The position numbers were made by a program, and so were the translations under genes. 64,000 nucleotides of DNA. Origin: Halpernia humi. GTDB lineage: Bacteria > Bacteroidota > Bacteroidia > Flavobacteriales > Weeksellaceae. The stretch's first letter is position 1; each line of letters begins with the position of its first letter. Below are positions 16,500 through 25,904 of this stretch, one piece after another. The stretch lies in the NCBI RefSeq assembly GCF_900108025.1, contig NZ_FNUS01000001.1, positions 496,001 to 560,000 of the forward strand, in the 5' to 3' direction. Below the pieces are notes generated by a model. It saw only the letters and a program-made list of their open reading frames with translations, was not told where the DNA came from and ran no database searches.

Positions 16500-17363
16500 T
16501 TAAGGTTTTAAAAGATCAATTTCAATAATATTATTGTCTTTTGCATTTCGTTCTTTTGCCGTATTTTCGATATTTTTTATAAAAGTTGCGCCAGAAATTT
16601 CCGAACCGCTTCCATCTTTCATATTTTTAATGATACCGCTTGCAAGCATTTGCTTCATTTGCTTTGCGGGATCATTTCTATTTTCTATAAAAAGTTTTCT
16701 AAATTGGTTTTCAGTAATCGTAATTGTCTTTTGCGGCTCATCGTATTGCGAAATTTTTGGAGTATTTTCCACATATTTTGAAACGCCTTTTAACTCGAAT
16801 TGGTGGGTTTTTGAGGCATCTTCCATTTTTACAATTAAACCAGGAAGTCCGTGAAATTTATAAGGTCCATCTTGAAAAGGTAAATCTGTAGAAAACCACG
16901 CCGTCCATTTTCTACCAGCAAATTCTGTTGTTGCTTTTTGGGTTTCAAACTCGCCGATTTTTTCTTTTTCGGGCAAAATTTTCCAAGAAATTGGTCGATT
17001 ATCGGAAACTTTAAAAACATCACGCCCTATTCTAGTTTCCATTGAAACGTCGTATTTTGGATATGTTTTAAATATTTTATTTCGGAAAGTTGCTTTATTT
17101 ACTTGCGGTGACGAAATCACATTCATCCCGCCTGTTGTTTTAATTTGCTTTTCATAAAAAGCCATTCTTGTAGAATCTTGCACAAGAACATCTCGACTGT
17201 AGAATTTTGAACCCTCTTTGTTAATATCGAGGTACATCAATTCTTTGCTGATGTTGGATTTATTTAAAGTGTCTTTCACAAAGGTGTAGTCGTAAATAAA
17301 ACGCTGGTTTTGCGCTGAAATTAGAATGGTTCCAAAAAGGAAGAAGGCGAAGAATTTTTTCAT
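16500..17363 (-). CDS. GLPGLI family secreted protein (first of pair)
   Basis: A 287-residue tandem paralogue of the gene at 15624, with signal peptide KKFFAFFLFGTILISAQ, the block MYLDINKEGSKFYSRDV and the motif FHGLPGLIVKM. The pair clearly arose by duplication. Its ATG is about 37 bases from a -7 box and a 22-base operator nearly identical to that of blaI-M56. The function is unknown. Induction together with the BlaI/M56 pair would fit an envelope-stress output, which is inference. Confidence 0.88.
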   Translation of the reverse strand: MKKFFAFFLFGTILISAQNQRFIYDYTFVKDTLNKSNISKELMYLDINKEGSKFYSRDVLVQDSTRMAFYEKQIKTTGGMNVISSPQVNKATFRNKIFKTYPKYDVSMETRIGRDVFKVSDNRPISWKILPEKEKIGEFETQKATTEFAGRKWTAWFSTDLPFQDGPYKFHGLPGLIVKMEDASKTHQFELKGVSKYVENTPKISQYDEPQKTITITENQFRKLFIENRNDPAKQMKQMLASGIIKNMKDGSGSEISGATFIKNIENTAKERNAKDNNIIEIDLLKP

Positions 17364-17377
17364 TACTATAATTTTTA

Positions 17378-17407
17378 TATCACTAATTATTTAGTGAAAC
17401 AAATATA
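17378..17407 (-). promoter_or_regulatory. Operator and -7 box of the GLPGLI operon
   Basis: TATCACTA-N6-TAGTGAAA (17378-17399; one mismatch from a perfect palindrome) touches TATATTTG (17400-17407, minus), the same layout as at 15348-15377. Confidence 0.72.
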
Positions 17408-17441
17408 GAAATAAAATTGAACTTTAAAACAGATATTTATT

Positions 17442-17480
17442 ACTAAAAACCCTGTCAGCATTTGAAACGCTAACAGGGTT
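17442..17480 (-). terminator. Terminator of the propeller-protein gene
   Basis: AACCCTGTCAGC and GCTAACAGGGTT arms, followed on the minus strand by a short T-run. Confidence 0.7.
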
Positions 17481-17530
17481 GATTCACAGTTTTTTGTAGT
17501 TTAAAAAATAACCGCGATTGCTTAAAATTT

Positions 17531-18577
17531 TTATTTAATAAAATCTGCCTTTAAAATCTTATCTTTTCCCGCAAATACCAAAGTGTTTTTGTTCACCCAA
17601 TCGCAAACATATAGGTTTTTTTCAGTTGAAATTTTGGTCCATGTTTTACCAAAATCGTTAGAATAGGAAATATGCTGATCACCAACGGCAATTATTTCTT
17701 TACCTTTTGAACCAGGACGAATTTTCACACAAGTCATATAACCAGCATTTTTCCCAGAAGCCTCAATTTGCCAAGTTTCGCCGCCATCATTTGTGGTGGC
17801 GATATTGTTGATATTTTCTGCTTGTTTTGTGTAATCGCCACCGACGGCAATTCCGAATTTATCATTAAAAAAATCGATGGAATAAATGCCTGTGGAAGAC
17901 GTTCCTTGGATGAATGGTGTTTCGAAAACTTGCCAATCTAGACCATGTAAGTTCATTCTAAAAATTCTCGAAGACATTCCGCTAGTTGCAATCCAAAGAT
18001 AGTTTTTAGCAGAAGCAATATTGGTATTACTTGCGGCGAATGCTGCTGCGCCTTTATTTACTTTCATGCCTTCGTGATTGTTTTTTGAGGCGACAAAATT
18101 TGTAAAAAGATTTTTAGAAGGATTCAAAAATGCCAATTTTAAATTCAATTCTAAATCCGGATCACTAAATGCTAATAAAAAACTACCATAATTACGTTCT
18201 ACTGTATGCAAAGCATCATAAAAAGCCATTTTTGTTGAATCTTGAAATACTTTATCAAATTTTAATGTTTTCTTATTAATTCTAAAAAAATACGCTGGAC
18301 TTTCGATATTTACGGCGTAAAAATCAGTTTCATTCTGTGCTAAAGTTCTGAATTGAAGATTTTTATCTGATAATCTTATCTGTTTTTGATCTTTGGGATT
18401 TTTTAAATCTACATATCCAAACTTAGAATCGGTGCCAGAATACCACACTTTTCCGTCATAAATCTGCAAAGCTCTGATGCTGATTTTGTCTTTTAATAAA
18501 GTTTCGAATTTTAAGGTTTGGGCAGTAAAAATTTGAAAAAAAACAATTAAAATAAAACCGATTATAAATTTTTTCAT
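17531..18577 (-). CDS. Secreted beta-propeller protein (BNR/YCF48-like)
   Basis: A 348-residue protein with a signal peptide (residues 1-19, ending FTAQ). Repeats of the type TTNDGGETWQ and YSNDFGKTW are Asp-box/BNR motifs of sialidase-type or YCF48-like propellers. Family members are often annotated as oxidoreductase or photosystem-stability-like, but nothing catalytic is visible. It is probably exported to the periplasm or surface. A hairpin terminator follows it. Confidence 0.75.
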   Translation of the reverse strand: MKKFIIGFILIVFFQIFTAQTLKFETLLKDKISIRALQIYDGKVWYSGTDSKFGYVDLKNPKDQKQIRLSDKNLQFRTLAQNETDFYAVNIESPAYFFRINKKTLKFDKVFQDSTKMAFYDALHTVERNYGSFLLAFSDPDLELNLKLAFLNPSKNLFTNFVASKNNHEGMKVNKGAAAFAASNTNIASAKNYLWIATSGMSSRIFRMNLHGLDWQVFETPFIQGTSSTGIYSIDFFNDKFGIAVGGDYTKQAENINNIATTNDGGETWQIEASGKNAGYMTCVKIRPGSKGKEIIAVGDQHISYSNDFGKTWTKISTEKNLYVCDWVNKNTLVFAGKDKILKADFIK

Positions 18578-18600
18578 TTTTTAAATTTAAATTAAAAACA

Positions 18601-18628
18601 AAAATCCCGCAAAATAATTTTTGCGGGA
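18601..18628 (-). terminator. Terminator of the amino-acid permease gene
   Basis: TCCCGCAAAA-N4-TTTTGCGGGA stem followed on the minus strand by TTTTTG. Confidence 0.82.
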
Positions 18629-18641
18629 CTTACTTTTAAAA

Positions 18642-20336
18642 TTATTTTGATTTTTTAACTAGATAATAAATATAGATTGCCAAATGAATGATAACCATTG
18701 CGCCAGAAAATGCAATTAGATTTGCCGTTGAACCACCAGAAACAACATCTAAATGATGGAAATAACCCAAAATTCCGAGGAGAACAGTTAGGGCTAAACC
18801 AGAATAAGCTGTAATTCTGTAAGTTTTATTATCATTTCCGTTTCCATCTGCATTTCCTAAAATACTATTTTTAATACCTCTATAAAGATAAAGATCAAGA
18901 CCAATCATCATCCAAGCGACTAAACGAATCCAAGTATCTAAAGGTAAAAATACCATCATTCCTAAACAAGTTAAAACGCCTAAAACTGGGACTAGCGGAA
19001 CTAAAGGTGTTCTGAAAGCACGTGGAGCATTCGGTTGAGTTTTTCTTAAAACCAAAACGCCGATACAAACTAAAATAAAGGCAAATAAAGTTCCAATGGA
19101 TGTCATTTCTCCTACTACTCTGCCTGGTACAAATGCTGCGAAAAGGCTAACAAATACTAGGAAAAATAAGTTAGATTTATAAGGAGTTCTAAATTTTGAA
19201 TGTATTTCTGAAAAAACTTTTGGTAATAAACCATCTTTACTCATAGAGTAAAATACACGGCTTTGTCCCATTAGCATAACTAAAATTACTGAGGAATAGC
19301 CCAAAAGAATGGCAAAAATAATAGTTGTGTTTAACCATGGGTATTCAGGTACAATTTTCCCATTTACCATATTCCCCATATGCTCTATGGCAGTTGCTAC
19401 AGGCGCTAAATGATCTGCTCCAGAACCTGCAGTAAACATTTTATAATTTACCACACCTACCATTACGTAAGCAAAAATAATGTATAGAATGGTGCATATA
19501 ATCAGCGAGCCCATAATACCAATAGGCATGGCTGTTTTAGGGTTTTTAGTTTCCTGTGCAGCGGTAGAAACTGCATCAAAACCAATGTAAGCAAAGAACA
19601 CGACAGCTGCAGCCCGAATAATCCCAGACCAGCCATAACTACCAAATTTTCCAGTATTTTCTGGAATTAGTGGTGTTAAATTTTCTGCTTTCACGTATTT
19701 AAAGCCAACGAATATAAATAAAAACACAATGGCAACTTTTAAAAATACAATAAAATTGTTGACCATCGCCGATTCACTCGTTCCTTTTATTAAAACCAAA
19801 GACATCATAGATACGATGAAAACTGCTGGCAAATTAATGAAACCTGAATGCACAGTTCCATCTAGTAAAGTGTAAGTATCAAAAGGCGTCATCATCAGCT
19901 GTTGGGGTAGTGAGACTCCGAAAGCTTCAAATAATTTCCCTAGATAACCCGACCAACTTGAGGCGACCGTGGCAGAACCAACAGCATACTCTAAAACCAA
20001 ATCCCAACCAATAATCCAAGCGATAAATTCGCCCATTGTGGCATAAGAATAAGTGTAAGCACTTCCCGCAACTGGAATCATGGATGCGAATTCTGCGTAG
20101 CAAAGTCCTGCAAAAGCACAACCAACAGCGGCTATCACAAAAGAAATCATAATTCCCGGGCCTGCATAATCTGCAGCGGCTAAACCTGTAATTGAAAATA
20201 ATCCAGCACCAATAATGGCACCAATTCCAAGTGCTACGAGTGCACCTGCGGAGAGTGTTTTTTTTAGTCCATCTTCCGATTCTGCGGATTCATCAAGTAA
20301 TTGAGATAATGGTTTTGTCTTCCAAATGTTCGACAT
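18642..20336 (-). CDS. APC-family amino acid permease (cationic amino acid transporter type)
   Basis: A 564-residue inner-membrane transporter with about 14 hydrophobic segments. The N-terminal GIGAIIGAGLFSITG in the first membrane segment is the APC substrate-binding signature, and the length with extra C-terminal helices matches the CAT subgroup (YfnA/CtrA-like). Substrate is an amino acid; the exact one cannot be read. It is monocistronic, with its own terminator. Confidence 0.9.
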   Translation of the reverse strand: MSNIWKTKPLSQLLDESAESEDGLKKTLSAGALVALGIGAIIGAGLFSITGLAAADYAGPGIMISFVIAAVGCAFAGLCYAEFASMIPVAGSAYTYSYATMGEFIAWIIGWDLVLEYAVGSATVASSWSGYLGKLFEAFGVSLPQQLMMTPFDTYTLLDGTVHSGFINLPAVFIVSMMSLVLIKGTSESAMVNNFIVFLKVAIVFLFIFVGFKYVKAENLTPLIPENTGKFGSYGWSGIIRAAAVVFFAYIGFDAVSTAAQETKNPKTAMPIGIMGSLIICTILYIIFAYVMVGVVNYKMFTAGSGADHLAPVATAIEHMGNMVNGKIVPEYPWLNTTIIFAILLGYSSVILVMLMGQSRVFYSMSKDGLLPKVFSEIHSKFRTPYKSNLFFLVFVSLFAAFVPGRVVGEMTSIGTLFAFILVCIGVLVLRKTQPNAPRAFRTPLVPLVPVLGVLTCLGMMVFLPLDTWIRLVAWMMIGLDLYLYRGIKNSILGNADGNGNDNKTYRITAYSGLALTVLLGILGYFHHLDVVSGGSTANLIAFSGAMVIIHLAIYIYYLVKKSK

Positions 20337-20462
20337 AATTGTTTTTGTTTTAAATTTTAGAAGTTACGAAAATAGGAAAAAATTAGAACTATTAACAATA
20401 TTTAACTATTTTCTTTCATTTTCAGTTAAATTTTGGGCGAAATTTAAACTTTAATTGTGCCA

Positions 20463-20492
20463 TTTGCTGCAAGTCGAAAATAATTATCTTTG
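20463..20492 (+). promoter_or_regulatory. Promoter of pnuC, near-leaderless
   Basis: TTTG (20463-20466), 18-base spacer, TATCTTTG (20485-20492). The ATG at 20498 is only 5 bases after the box, so the transcript should start at or within a few bases of the start codon. Confidence 0.65.
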
Positions 20493-20497
20493 CCTTT

Positions 20498-21166
20498 ATG
20501 AATTTTTATGACTTATTTCTAAAACCATACGAAACGTACACCCATTTTCAAATATTTTTAGAATCTACAGGTGCTACTTTTGGGATTTTGAGCGTTTATT
20601 TCTCTGTTAAGAAAAACATTTGGGTTTATCCTACAGGAATAATCTCTACCGCTATTTATATCTACATTATGTTTCAGGCTGGCTATTTGGGAGATATGAT
20701 GATCAATTTTTATTATACCGTAATGAGTATTTATGGATGGGTTTTATGGTCAGAAAATTCGAAAGACCACATCCATATAGAAGTCGAAAAAGCAGATAAA
20801 AAAACTTGGCAGTATTCCTTTCTTTTGTTTGTAATAAGTATGGGTTTGGTGATTTTAATTTATTATTTTAAACCTTACATCGATAATCGTTTTTCTATGG
20901 ATCTCATTTCTTTAAACCTAAACCACATGGACAAAGGCAATTGGATGGATGTTTTCACCACATCTATTTTCCTGGTTGGGATGTGGCTTATGGCAAAACG
21001 AAAAGTAGAAAACTGGATTTTTTGGATTGTTGGGGACTTAATTTGTATCCCGATGCTTATTTATAGAGGTTTAGGAATTACTTCCGTTCAGTACTTAATT
21101 TTTACAATAATGGCTGTTTTAGGATATATAACTTGGAAAAAAGATTTAGAAACTAAAGCGTTGTAG
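20498..21166 (+). CDS. pnuC: Nicotinamide riboside/mononucleotide transporter PnuC
   Basis: A 222-residue inner-membrane protein of the PnuC family, which takes up nicotinamide riboside for NAD synthesis. About seven hydrophobic segments are visible, with family landmarks YPTGIISTAIYIYI, YTVMSIYGWVLW and a C-terminal NWIFWIVGDLICIPMLIYRG. No NadR-type kinase is adjacent. The expected transcript is near-leaderless (see the promoter). Confidence 0.92.
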   Translation: MNFYDLFLKPYETYTHFQIFLESTGATFGILSVYFSVKKNIWVYPTGIISTAIYIYIMFQAGYLGDMMINFYYTVMSIYGWVLWSENSKDHIHIEVEKADKKTWQYSFLLFVISMGLVILIYYFKPYIDNRFSMDLISLNLNHMDKGNWMDVFTTSIFLVGMWLMAKRKVENWIFWIVGDLICIPMLIYRGLGITSVQYLIFTIMAVLGYITWKKDLETKAL

Positions 21167-21285
21167 TTTTATTTTAGAAGGTTTTTTTTATTTCTAGTGA
21201 ATTTCTATTCGTAATATTTAGTTTAAAATAATTTTTTTAGCAATTAATTAACATTTTCTAAATTTTTTCTCTCTTCTTATTTCAG

Positions 21286-21331
21286 TAATTTTGTATAAAA
21301 TTAATAGGACAGTGAATTTCTGTCCTTTTTT
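21286..21331 (+). terminator. Hairpin with T-run between a -7 box and the dapF start
   Basis: AGGACAG-N7-CTGTCCT followed by TTTTT (21306-21331). It could terminate pnuC, 140 bases after that gene's stop. However, TAATTTTG (21286-21293) just upstream would place it in a dapF leader, where it could act as an attenuator. Confidence 0.6.
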
Positions 21332-21344
21332 ATTAAAATATATT

Positions 21345-22103
21345 ATGGATTTTTATAAATATCAAGCAACAGGAAACGATTTTGTAATCATAGACAACCG
21401 CGATCAGCAATTTCTAAAAGATGAAAAAATAATAGAAAAACTCTGCGACCGTCGTTTTGGGATTGGTGGCGACGGCTTAATCTTACTAGAAAATCATGAA
21501 ACTTTAGATTTTAAAATGGTTTATTACAATAGTGATGGTAAAGGTGAAAGTATGTGCGGAAATGGTGGCAGATGCATTGTTGCATTTGCGCATTTTTTAG
21601 ATCTATTCGAAGATAAAACTACGTTTGAAGCAATAGATGGCATTCATGAAGCAGAAATTATCAACGGCACTATAAAATTAAAAATGATAGATGTGCAAGA
21701 AATCTATACAGATAATGACGATTTTGTAATTAATACTGGTTCGCCACATTACATAAAATTTGTAGAAGATTTACAACACTATAAAGTTTATGCAGAGGGT
21801 AACAAAATCAGAAATTCTGCTACATATATAAAGGAAGGAATTAATGTGAATTTTGTTGAAATTTTGGCTTCAGATTCTATTTATGTTCGTACTTATGAGC
21901 GAGGCGTTGAAAATGAAACATACAGTTGTGGAACCGGCGTCACAGCAGCAGCGCTGCCCCTGATTAATGAAAATAAAAAAATAAAAGTGAAAACCATAGG
22001 AGGTAATTTGAATGTTTATGCGGAAAAAAATGGCAAATCTTTTACTAATATTTGGCTAGAAGGACCTGCGAAGCAAGTTTTTAAGGGTAAAATTAGCATT
22101 TAA
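21345..22103 (+). CDS. dapF: Diaminopimelate epimerase
   Basis: DapF converts LL- to meso-diaminopimelate for peptidoglycan and lysine synthesis. The 252-residue protein has both catalytic cysteines, Cys71 in MCGNGGRC and Cys195 in SCGTGVTAA. The start at 21345 begins the conserved MDFYKYQATGNDFV; the frame is open 18 codons further, but that stretch covers the terminator hairpin and is rejected. It abuts mltG with no intergenic base, so these two cell-wall genes form an operon. Confidence 0.95.
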   Translation: MDFYKYQATGNDFVIIDNRDQQFLKDEKIIEKLCDRRFGIGGDGLILLENHETLDFKMVYYNSDGKGESMCGNGGRCIVAFAHFLDLFEDKTTFEAIDGIHEAEIINGTIKLKMIDVQEIYTDNDDFVINTGSPHYIKFVEDLQHYKVYAEGNKIRNSATYIKEGINVNFVEILASDSIYVRTYERGVENETYSCGTGVTAAALPLINENKKIKVKTIGGNLNVYAEKNGKSFTNIWLEGPAKQVFKGKISI

Positions 22104-23129
22104 ATGAAAAAAGCAGGCTTAATAGTAGCATTTTTAGTTTTTGCGGCAGTTGTGTATTTCGGATTTCGATATTACGAAAAAAGTTATGGCAACAATGTGG
22201 CAAAAGAAGGCTATATCTTAATTCCGCACGATGCAAATTTGCAACAAATTACCGATTCTATTAGTCCATATATTAAAAATAAAGCAACGTTTTTAGAAGT
22301 TGCAAGAAGTAAACATTTAGATAGAATTTTTCGCGCAGGTCGGTATAAAATTAAAATGGGTACTGGAAATAATGATTTGGTAAATATGATAAAAGCAGGA
22401 AACCAAATTGAAAATACCTTTAGAATTGGTGATTTTGATGATGTCTATCAAATGGTCGGGAAAGTGACTAAAAAAACTGAATTAGATTCTTTGAATTTTG
22501 CAAATGGCTTAGATAAAATTGCGATCAAAAAAAATCTAAATTCCGCAGAAGATCTAAAACAATATTTTTTTATAGATACTTATAATTTCTATTGGACGGT
22601 GACACCTGAAGATTTTTTTAAAAAATTCGAAAAAGAGTATTCTAAATTTTGGAATAATGACAGAATTCAAAAGGAAAAAAAATCTGGTTTAAGTAGAAAC
22701 CAAATTTATGCTTTGGCATCAATCGTTTACAAAGAAAGCGGCGGAAAGCCAGACGAAATGAAAACCATTGCAGGGCTTTATCTTAACCGGTATAAAAAGG
22801 GAATGAAGTTGCAAAGTGATCCAACTGTAATTTATGCTGTGAACAAGGCCAGTAATTATTCAAAAAAAATAAAACGCGTTTATTTCAAAGATTTAAAGCA
22901 AGATTCGCCTTATAATACTTATGCAACGGCAGGAATTCCGCCAGGACCTATTTGCATGGTAGATAAAAATTCTGTTGATGCTGTTTTAAATGCTGAAAAA
23001 AACGATTACATCTATATGTGCGCAGATCCAAAGCATCTTGGATTTCACAAGTTTACATCAAACGCAGCCGAACATGCTGTAAACGCAAAAGCCTACCAAG
23101 ATTGGCTCAATTCTAACAATATAAAATAA
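22104..23129 (+). CDS. mltG: Endolytic transglycosylase MltG
   Basis: MltG cuts nascent glycan strands at the inner membrane and so sets strand length. The 341-residue protein has an N-terminal membrane anchor (about 4-20) and a YceG domain. The catalytic glutamate is Glu211 in ASIVYKESG, followed by MKTIAGLYLNRYKKGMKLQSD and AGIPPGPI. It begins on the base after the dapF stop codon. Confidence 0.95.
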   Translation: MKKAGLIVAFLVFAAVVYFGFRYYEKSYGNNVAKEGYILIPHDANLQQITDSISPYIKNKATFLEVARSKHLDRIFRAGRYKIKMGTGNNDLVNMIKAGNQIENTFRIGDFDDVYQMVGKVTKKTELDSLNFANGLDKIAIKKNLNSAEDLKQYFFIDTYNFYWTVTPEDFFKKFEKEYSKFWNNDRIQKEKKSGLSRNQIYALASIVYKESGGKPDEMKTIAGLYLNRYKKGMKLQSDPTVIYAVNKASNYSKKIKRVYFKDLKQDSPYNTYATAGIPPGPICMVDKNSVDAVLNAEKNDYIYMCADPKHLGFHKFTSNAAEHAVNAKAYQDWLNSNNIK

Positions 23130-23174
23130 TTTTTAAATAATTTAATAAAAACGTTAAAATTTTAATAAAAACAC

Positions 23175-23203
23175 AAATCAATCAAATGATTGATTTAACT
23201 TTG
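23175..23203 (+). promoter_or_regulatory. Promoter and operator of the TonB-dependent receptor gene
   Basis: Perfect inverted repeat AAATCAATCA-N2-TGATTGATTT (23175-23196) overlaps the first base of the -7 box TAACTTTG (23196-23203). The palindrome occupies the -33 region, which has no TTG. Confidence 0.65.
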
Positions 23204-23240
23204 TCGAGAATTTATAATCTATAAAAAAATAAAAAAAAAT

Positions 23241-25787
23241 ATGACCTCTAACATTGAAATCTCATCCCTATTTGCTAAGAAATCTCTAGCCTTTACATTT
23301 TTGCTAGCCGCTGCTAGTTTGGCTTTTGCACAGCAAAAAACCGTCATAACTGGTGAAGTTTCTGGTGCACAAGGCGCAAAAGTTCCCTATGCTTCTATCA
23401 CTTTTACAAATAAAGAAAACAAAATAAATACCGATGCAGCACTAACCGATGAGCAAGGAAAATACACCATCAACTTGGCACCTGGGAATTATTCTGTAAG
23501 CGTAGAAGCGATTGATTTCAAAAAATTAAATACAAGTTTTGTTGTGACTTCTAATTCAGCAGTAAAGAATTTCACAATTTTACCAGAAGAGTCTACAACC
23601 AATACCAAAACGCAAGATATCGCTGGTGTAGTGATTGTTGCAGCAGCGCCGAAACCTTATCGTGTAGAATTAGATAAAAAAATATACGATCCTTCATCTG
23701 ATTTAATTAGCAAAGGGGGAAATTTACAAGATGTTTTGAGTAACGTACCGTCAATTTCTGTGGATACCGATGGAACGGTTTCAATGCGTGGAAATACAAA
23801 TATAAAATTTTTAATAAATGGCAAACCTTCTGCCCTTCTAGGAATTGATGATGGTGCGGATGCTTTAAAAACAATTCCTGCAGATCAAATAGATCATATA
23901 GAAGTAATTACAAATCCATCTTCTAAATATGAAGCCTCTGGAACTGCCGGAATTTTGAATATTATTTTAAAAAAATCTAAAAAATTAGGTTTTAATGGAA
24001 GTGTTACTGGTACTTTGGGTTATCTGCCGCAAACCAATTTAAATACAAATTTAAGTTGGAAAAAAGGTGCTTGGACTTATTTCATCAATGGCGGCGGTGG
24101 TTACAATAAAAATAAATCACAGAGCACTCAAACATATCAAACTTTATTAAATGATAGCAATTTAGCAAATGATGATTTAATTAAAAGAAATCGGGATCAA
24201 AACAACAGTGGTGATAGCAATAGTTATAACGTAAATACAGGTTTTGTAGTAGATTTATCGCCGCAAGCAAGTTTAAATGCTTCCGTAATGTTTAGAACAT
24301 ATAAATATAATTCCGACGATACCACTAATATTTTAGAGAACTATTTTACAAAAGATGGTTTCGGAAATACAGGCTCATACGACCTTACAACGGTGCAAAA
24401 TGATAGTGGAGAAAGAAAAAATAATTCATTTCAAGCCGATTTGGGATATGACCAAAAGATTGGTGATAATGGTCAAAACATTTCGATTTCCGGAAGTTTG
24501 CAAAATAATAAAGGTTATAATAATACGATTTCAAGTTTAAGAAGCGTTTCTACATCAAATACAGTTGCAAATCAAACAATTGATAACCAAATTTACAGCA
24601 ATTCTGATAGCAGAACATATTTAGGAAAAGCAGATTATGAATTGCCTATAGGCGAAAAATCTAAAATTGAAGCAGGTACAAGATATGATTATACAAAAAA
24701 TGTTTATGATAACTCTGTCTTTCAAAGCGTAGATAATGCGCCGAGTACAACTATTACCGATTTCACAGGAAATACAACTTATATTGAAAAAATTGCCGCT
24801 GCATACGCACAATTTAAAAGTAAAATCGGACCTGTAGGATATCAATTGGGTACTCGTGTAGAAAACACCAATATTAACCTTGGATATAAAGATCCTGAAA
24901 TGAATAATGAACGCGTAGAAAAAAATAAAAATTATACAGGCTTCTTTCCAAGTGTTTTCTTAAGTTACGATTTGGGAGAAAAAAGCCAATTCTTATTAAA
25001 TTATTCCCGTAGAATTCAGCGTCCACGATCTTTCTTTTTAGTGCCCTTCTTTTCGTATGATACCAGAAGTTCTTTTCAAGGAAATCCAGATTTGAATCCC
25101 ACTTATGAAAATTCTTTTGAATTAGGATATAGTTTGTCTTCTAAAAAATTAACTTTTAATCCAACACTTTATTACAAAAAATCACAAGATGAAGTTAATT
25201 TTGTGCAAGTACCTAAAAATGAAAATGGCATCACATCCATCAGAACTCAACCTGTGAATGCAGGTTCCGATGCCAATTATGGTTTAGATTTGAATGGTTC
25301 TTACGACCCTTTTAAATGGTTTCGCCTAATGGGAAGTGTAAATCTTTATGGATATAATAATACTGGATCTTATCAAAATTTTAATTTTTCTGGAAATGGC
25401 TTTTCTAGCAGAATACGCTTAACAACAACATTCAAAACAGATAAAAATACTTCCTTCCAAATTCAGACTTTTTTCCGAGGCGCAGAAAAAAGCGTAAGTA
25501 ATAATAGACAATCAATGTATGTCATCAATTTTGGCGCATCAAAAACTATTTTGAAAGGTGATGGAACTTTAGCATTTAATATTCAAGATATTTTCAATAC
25601 CAGAGCGAGAGCTTTTACCACAACTGGTGAAAATTTCACACAATATAATTATAACCAATACCGTCCACGCCAATTTTCTTTGTCATTCACATATAGATTT
25701 AAACAAGGTATAAAAGTGGATCAACCGAAAAAGAAAACAGATGTAAATAATAATTATAGTGGTGACGAAGACCAAGGGCCAATGTAA
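23241..25787 (+). CDS. TonB-dependent receptor with carboxypeptidase-regulatory-like domain
   Basis: An 848-residue outer membrane protein. A signal peptide ends near residue 30 (AAASLAFAQQ), followed by a CarboxypepD_reg-like Ig fold (about 35-115), a plug domain (about 140-250; IEVITNPSSKYEASGTAGILNI) and a long beta-barrel ending in a Tyr/Phe-rich FSLSFTYRFK segment of the OMP_b-brl_3 type. The C-terminus extends about 25 charged residues past the last strand. No SusD partner is present, so this is not a typical polysaccharide locus. The ligand is unknown; the strong operator suggests a dedicated regulator. Confidence 0.88.
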   Translation: MTSNIEISSLFAKKSLAFTFLLAAASLAFAQQKTVITGEVSGAQGAKVPYASITFTNKENKINTDAALTDEQGKYTINLAPGNYSVSVEAIDFKKLNTSFVVTSNSAVKNFTILPEESTTNTKTQDIAGVVIVAAAPKPYRVELDKKIYDPSSDLISKGGNLQDVLSNVPSISVDTDGTVSMRGNTNIKFLINGKPSALLGIDDGADALKTIPADQIDHIEVITNPSSKYEASGTAGILNIILKKSKKLGFNGSVTGTLGYLPQTNLNTNLSWKKGAWTYFINGGGGYNKNKSQSTQTYQTLLNDSNLANDDLIKRNRDQNNSGDSNSYNVNTGFVVDLSPQASLNASVMFRTYKYNSDDTTNILENYFTKDGFGNTGSYDLTTVQNDSGERKNNSFQADLGYDQKIGDNGQNISISGSLQNNKGYNNTISSLRSVSTSNTVANQTIDNQIYSNSDSRTYLGKADYELPIGEKSKIEAGTRYDYTKNVYDNSVFQSVDNAPSTTITDFTGNTTYIEKIAAAYAQFKSKIGPVGYQLGTRVENTNINLGYKDPEMNNERVEKNKNYTGFFPSVFLSYDLGEKSQFLLNYSRRIQRPRSFFLVPFFSYDTRSSFQGNPDLNPTYENSFELGYSLSSKKLTFNPTLYYKKSQDEVNFVQVPKNENGITSIRTQPVNAGSDANYGLDLNGSYDPFKWFRLMGSVNLYGYNNTGSYQNFNFSGNGFSSRIRLTTTFKTDKNTSFQIQTFFRGAEKSVSNNRQSMYVINFGASKTILKGDGTLAFNIQDIFNTRARAFTTTGENFTQYNYNQYRPRQFSLSFTYRFKQGIKVDQPKKKTDVNNNYSGDEDQGPM

Positions 25788-25831
25788 TAAACCAAGTAAA
25801 AAACAAAATTTTAAAAGTTTTTAAACTCTAA

Positions 25832-25869
25832 TAAAAAAATCCTGAAAATTAATTTTTTCAGGATTTTTT
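25832..25869. terminator. Bidirectional terminator between the TonB receptor gene and galE
   Basis: AATCCTGAAAA and TTTTCAGGATT arms with A-run and T-run on either side. Confidence 0.88.
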
Positions 25870-25904
25870 ATTTTTAAAATCGATTAAATAGTAGAAAACT
25901 TAAT

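Noticed and set aside
23241-25787. Polysaccharide utilisation locus
   Set aside because: The TonB receptor is not accompanied by SusD, glycoside hydrolases or a sigma/anti-sigma pair.
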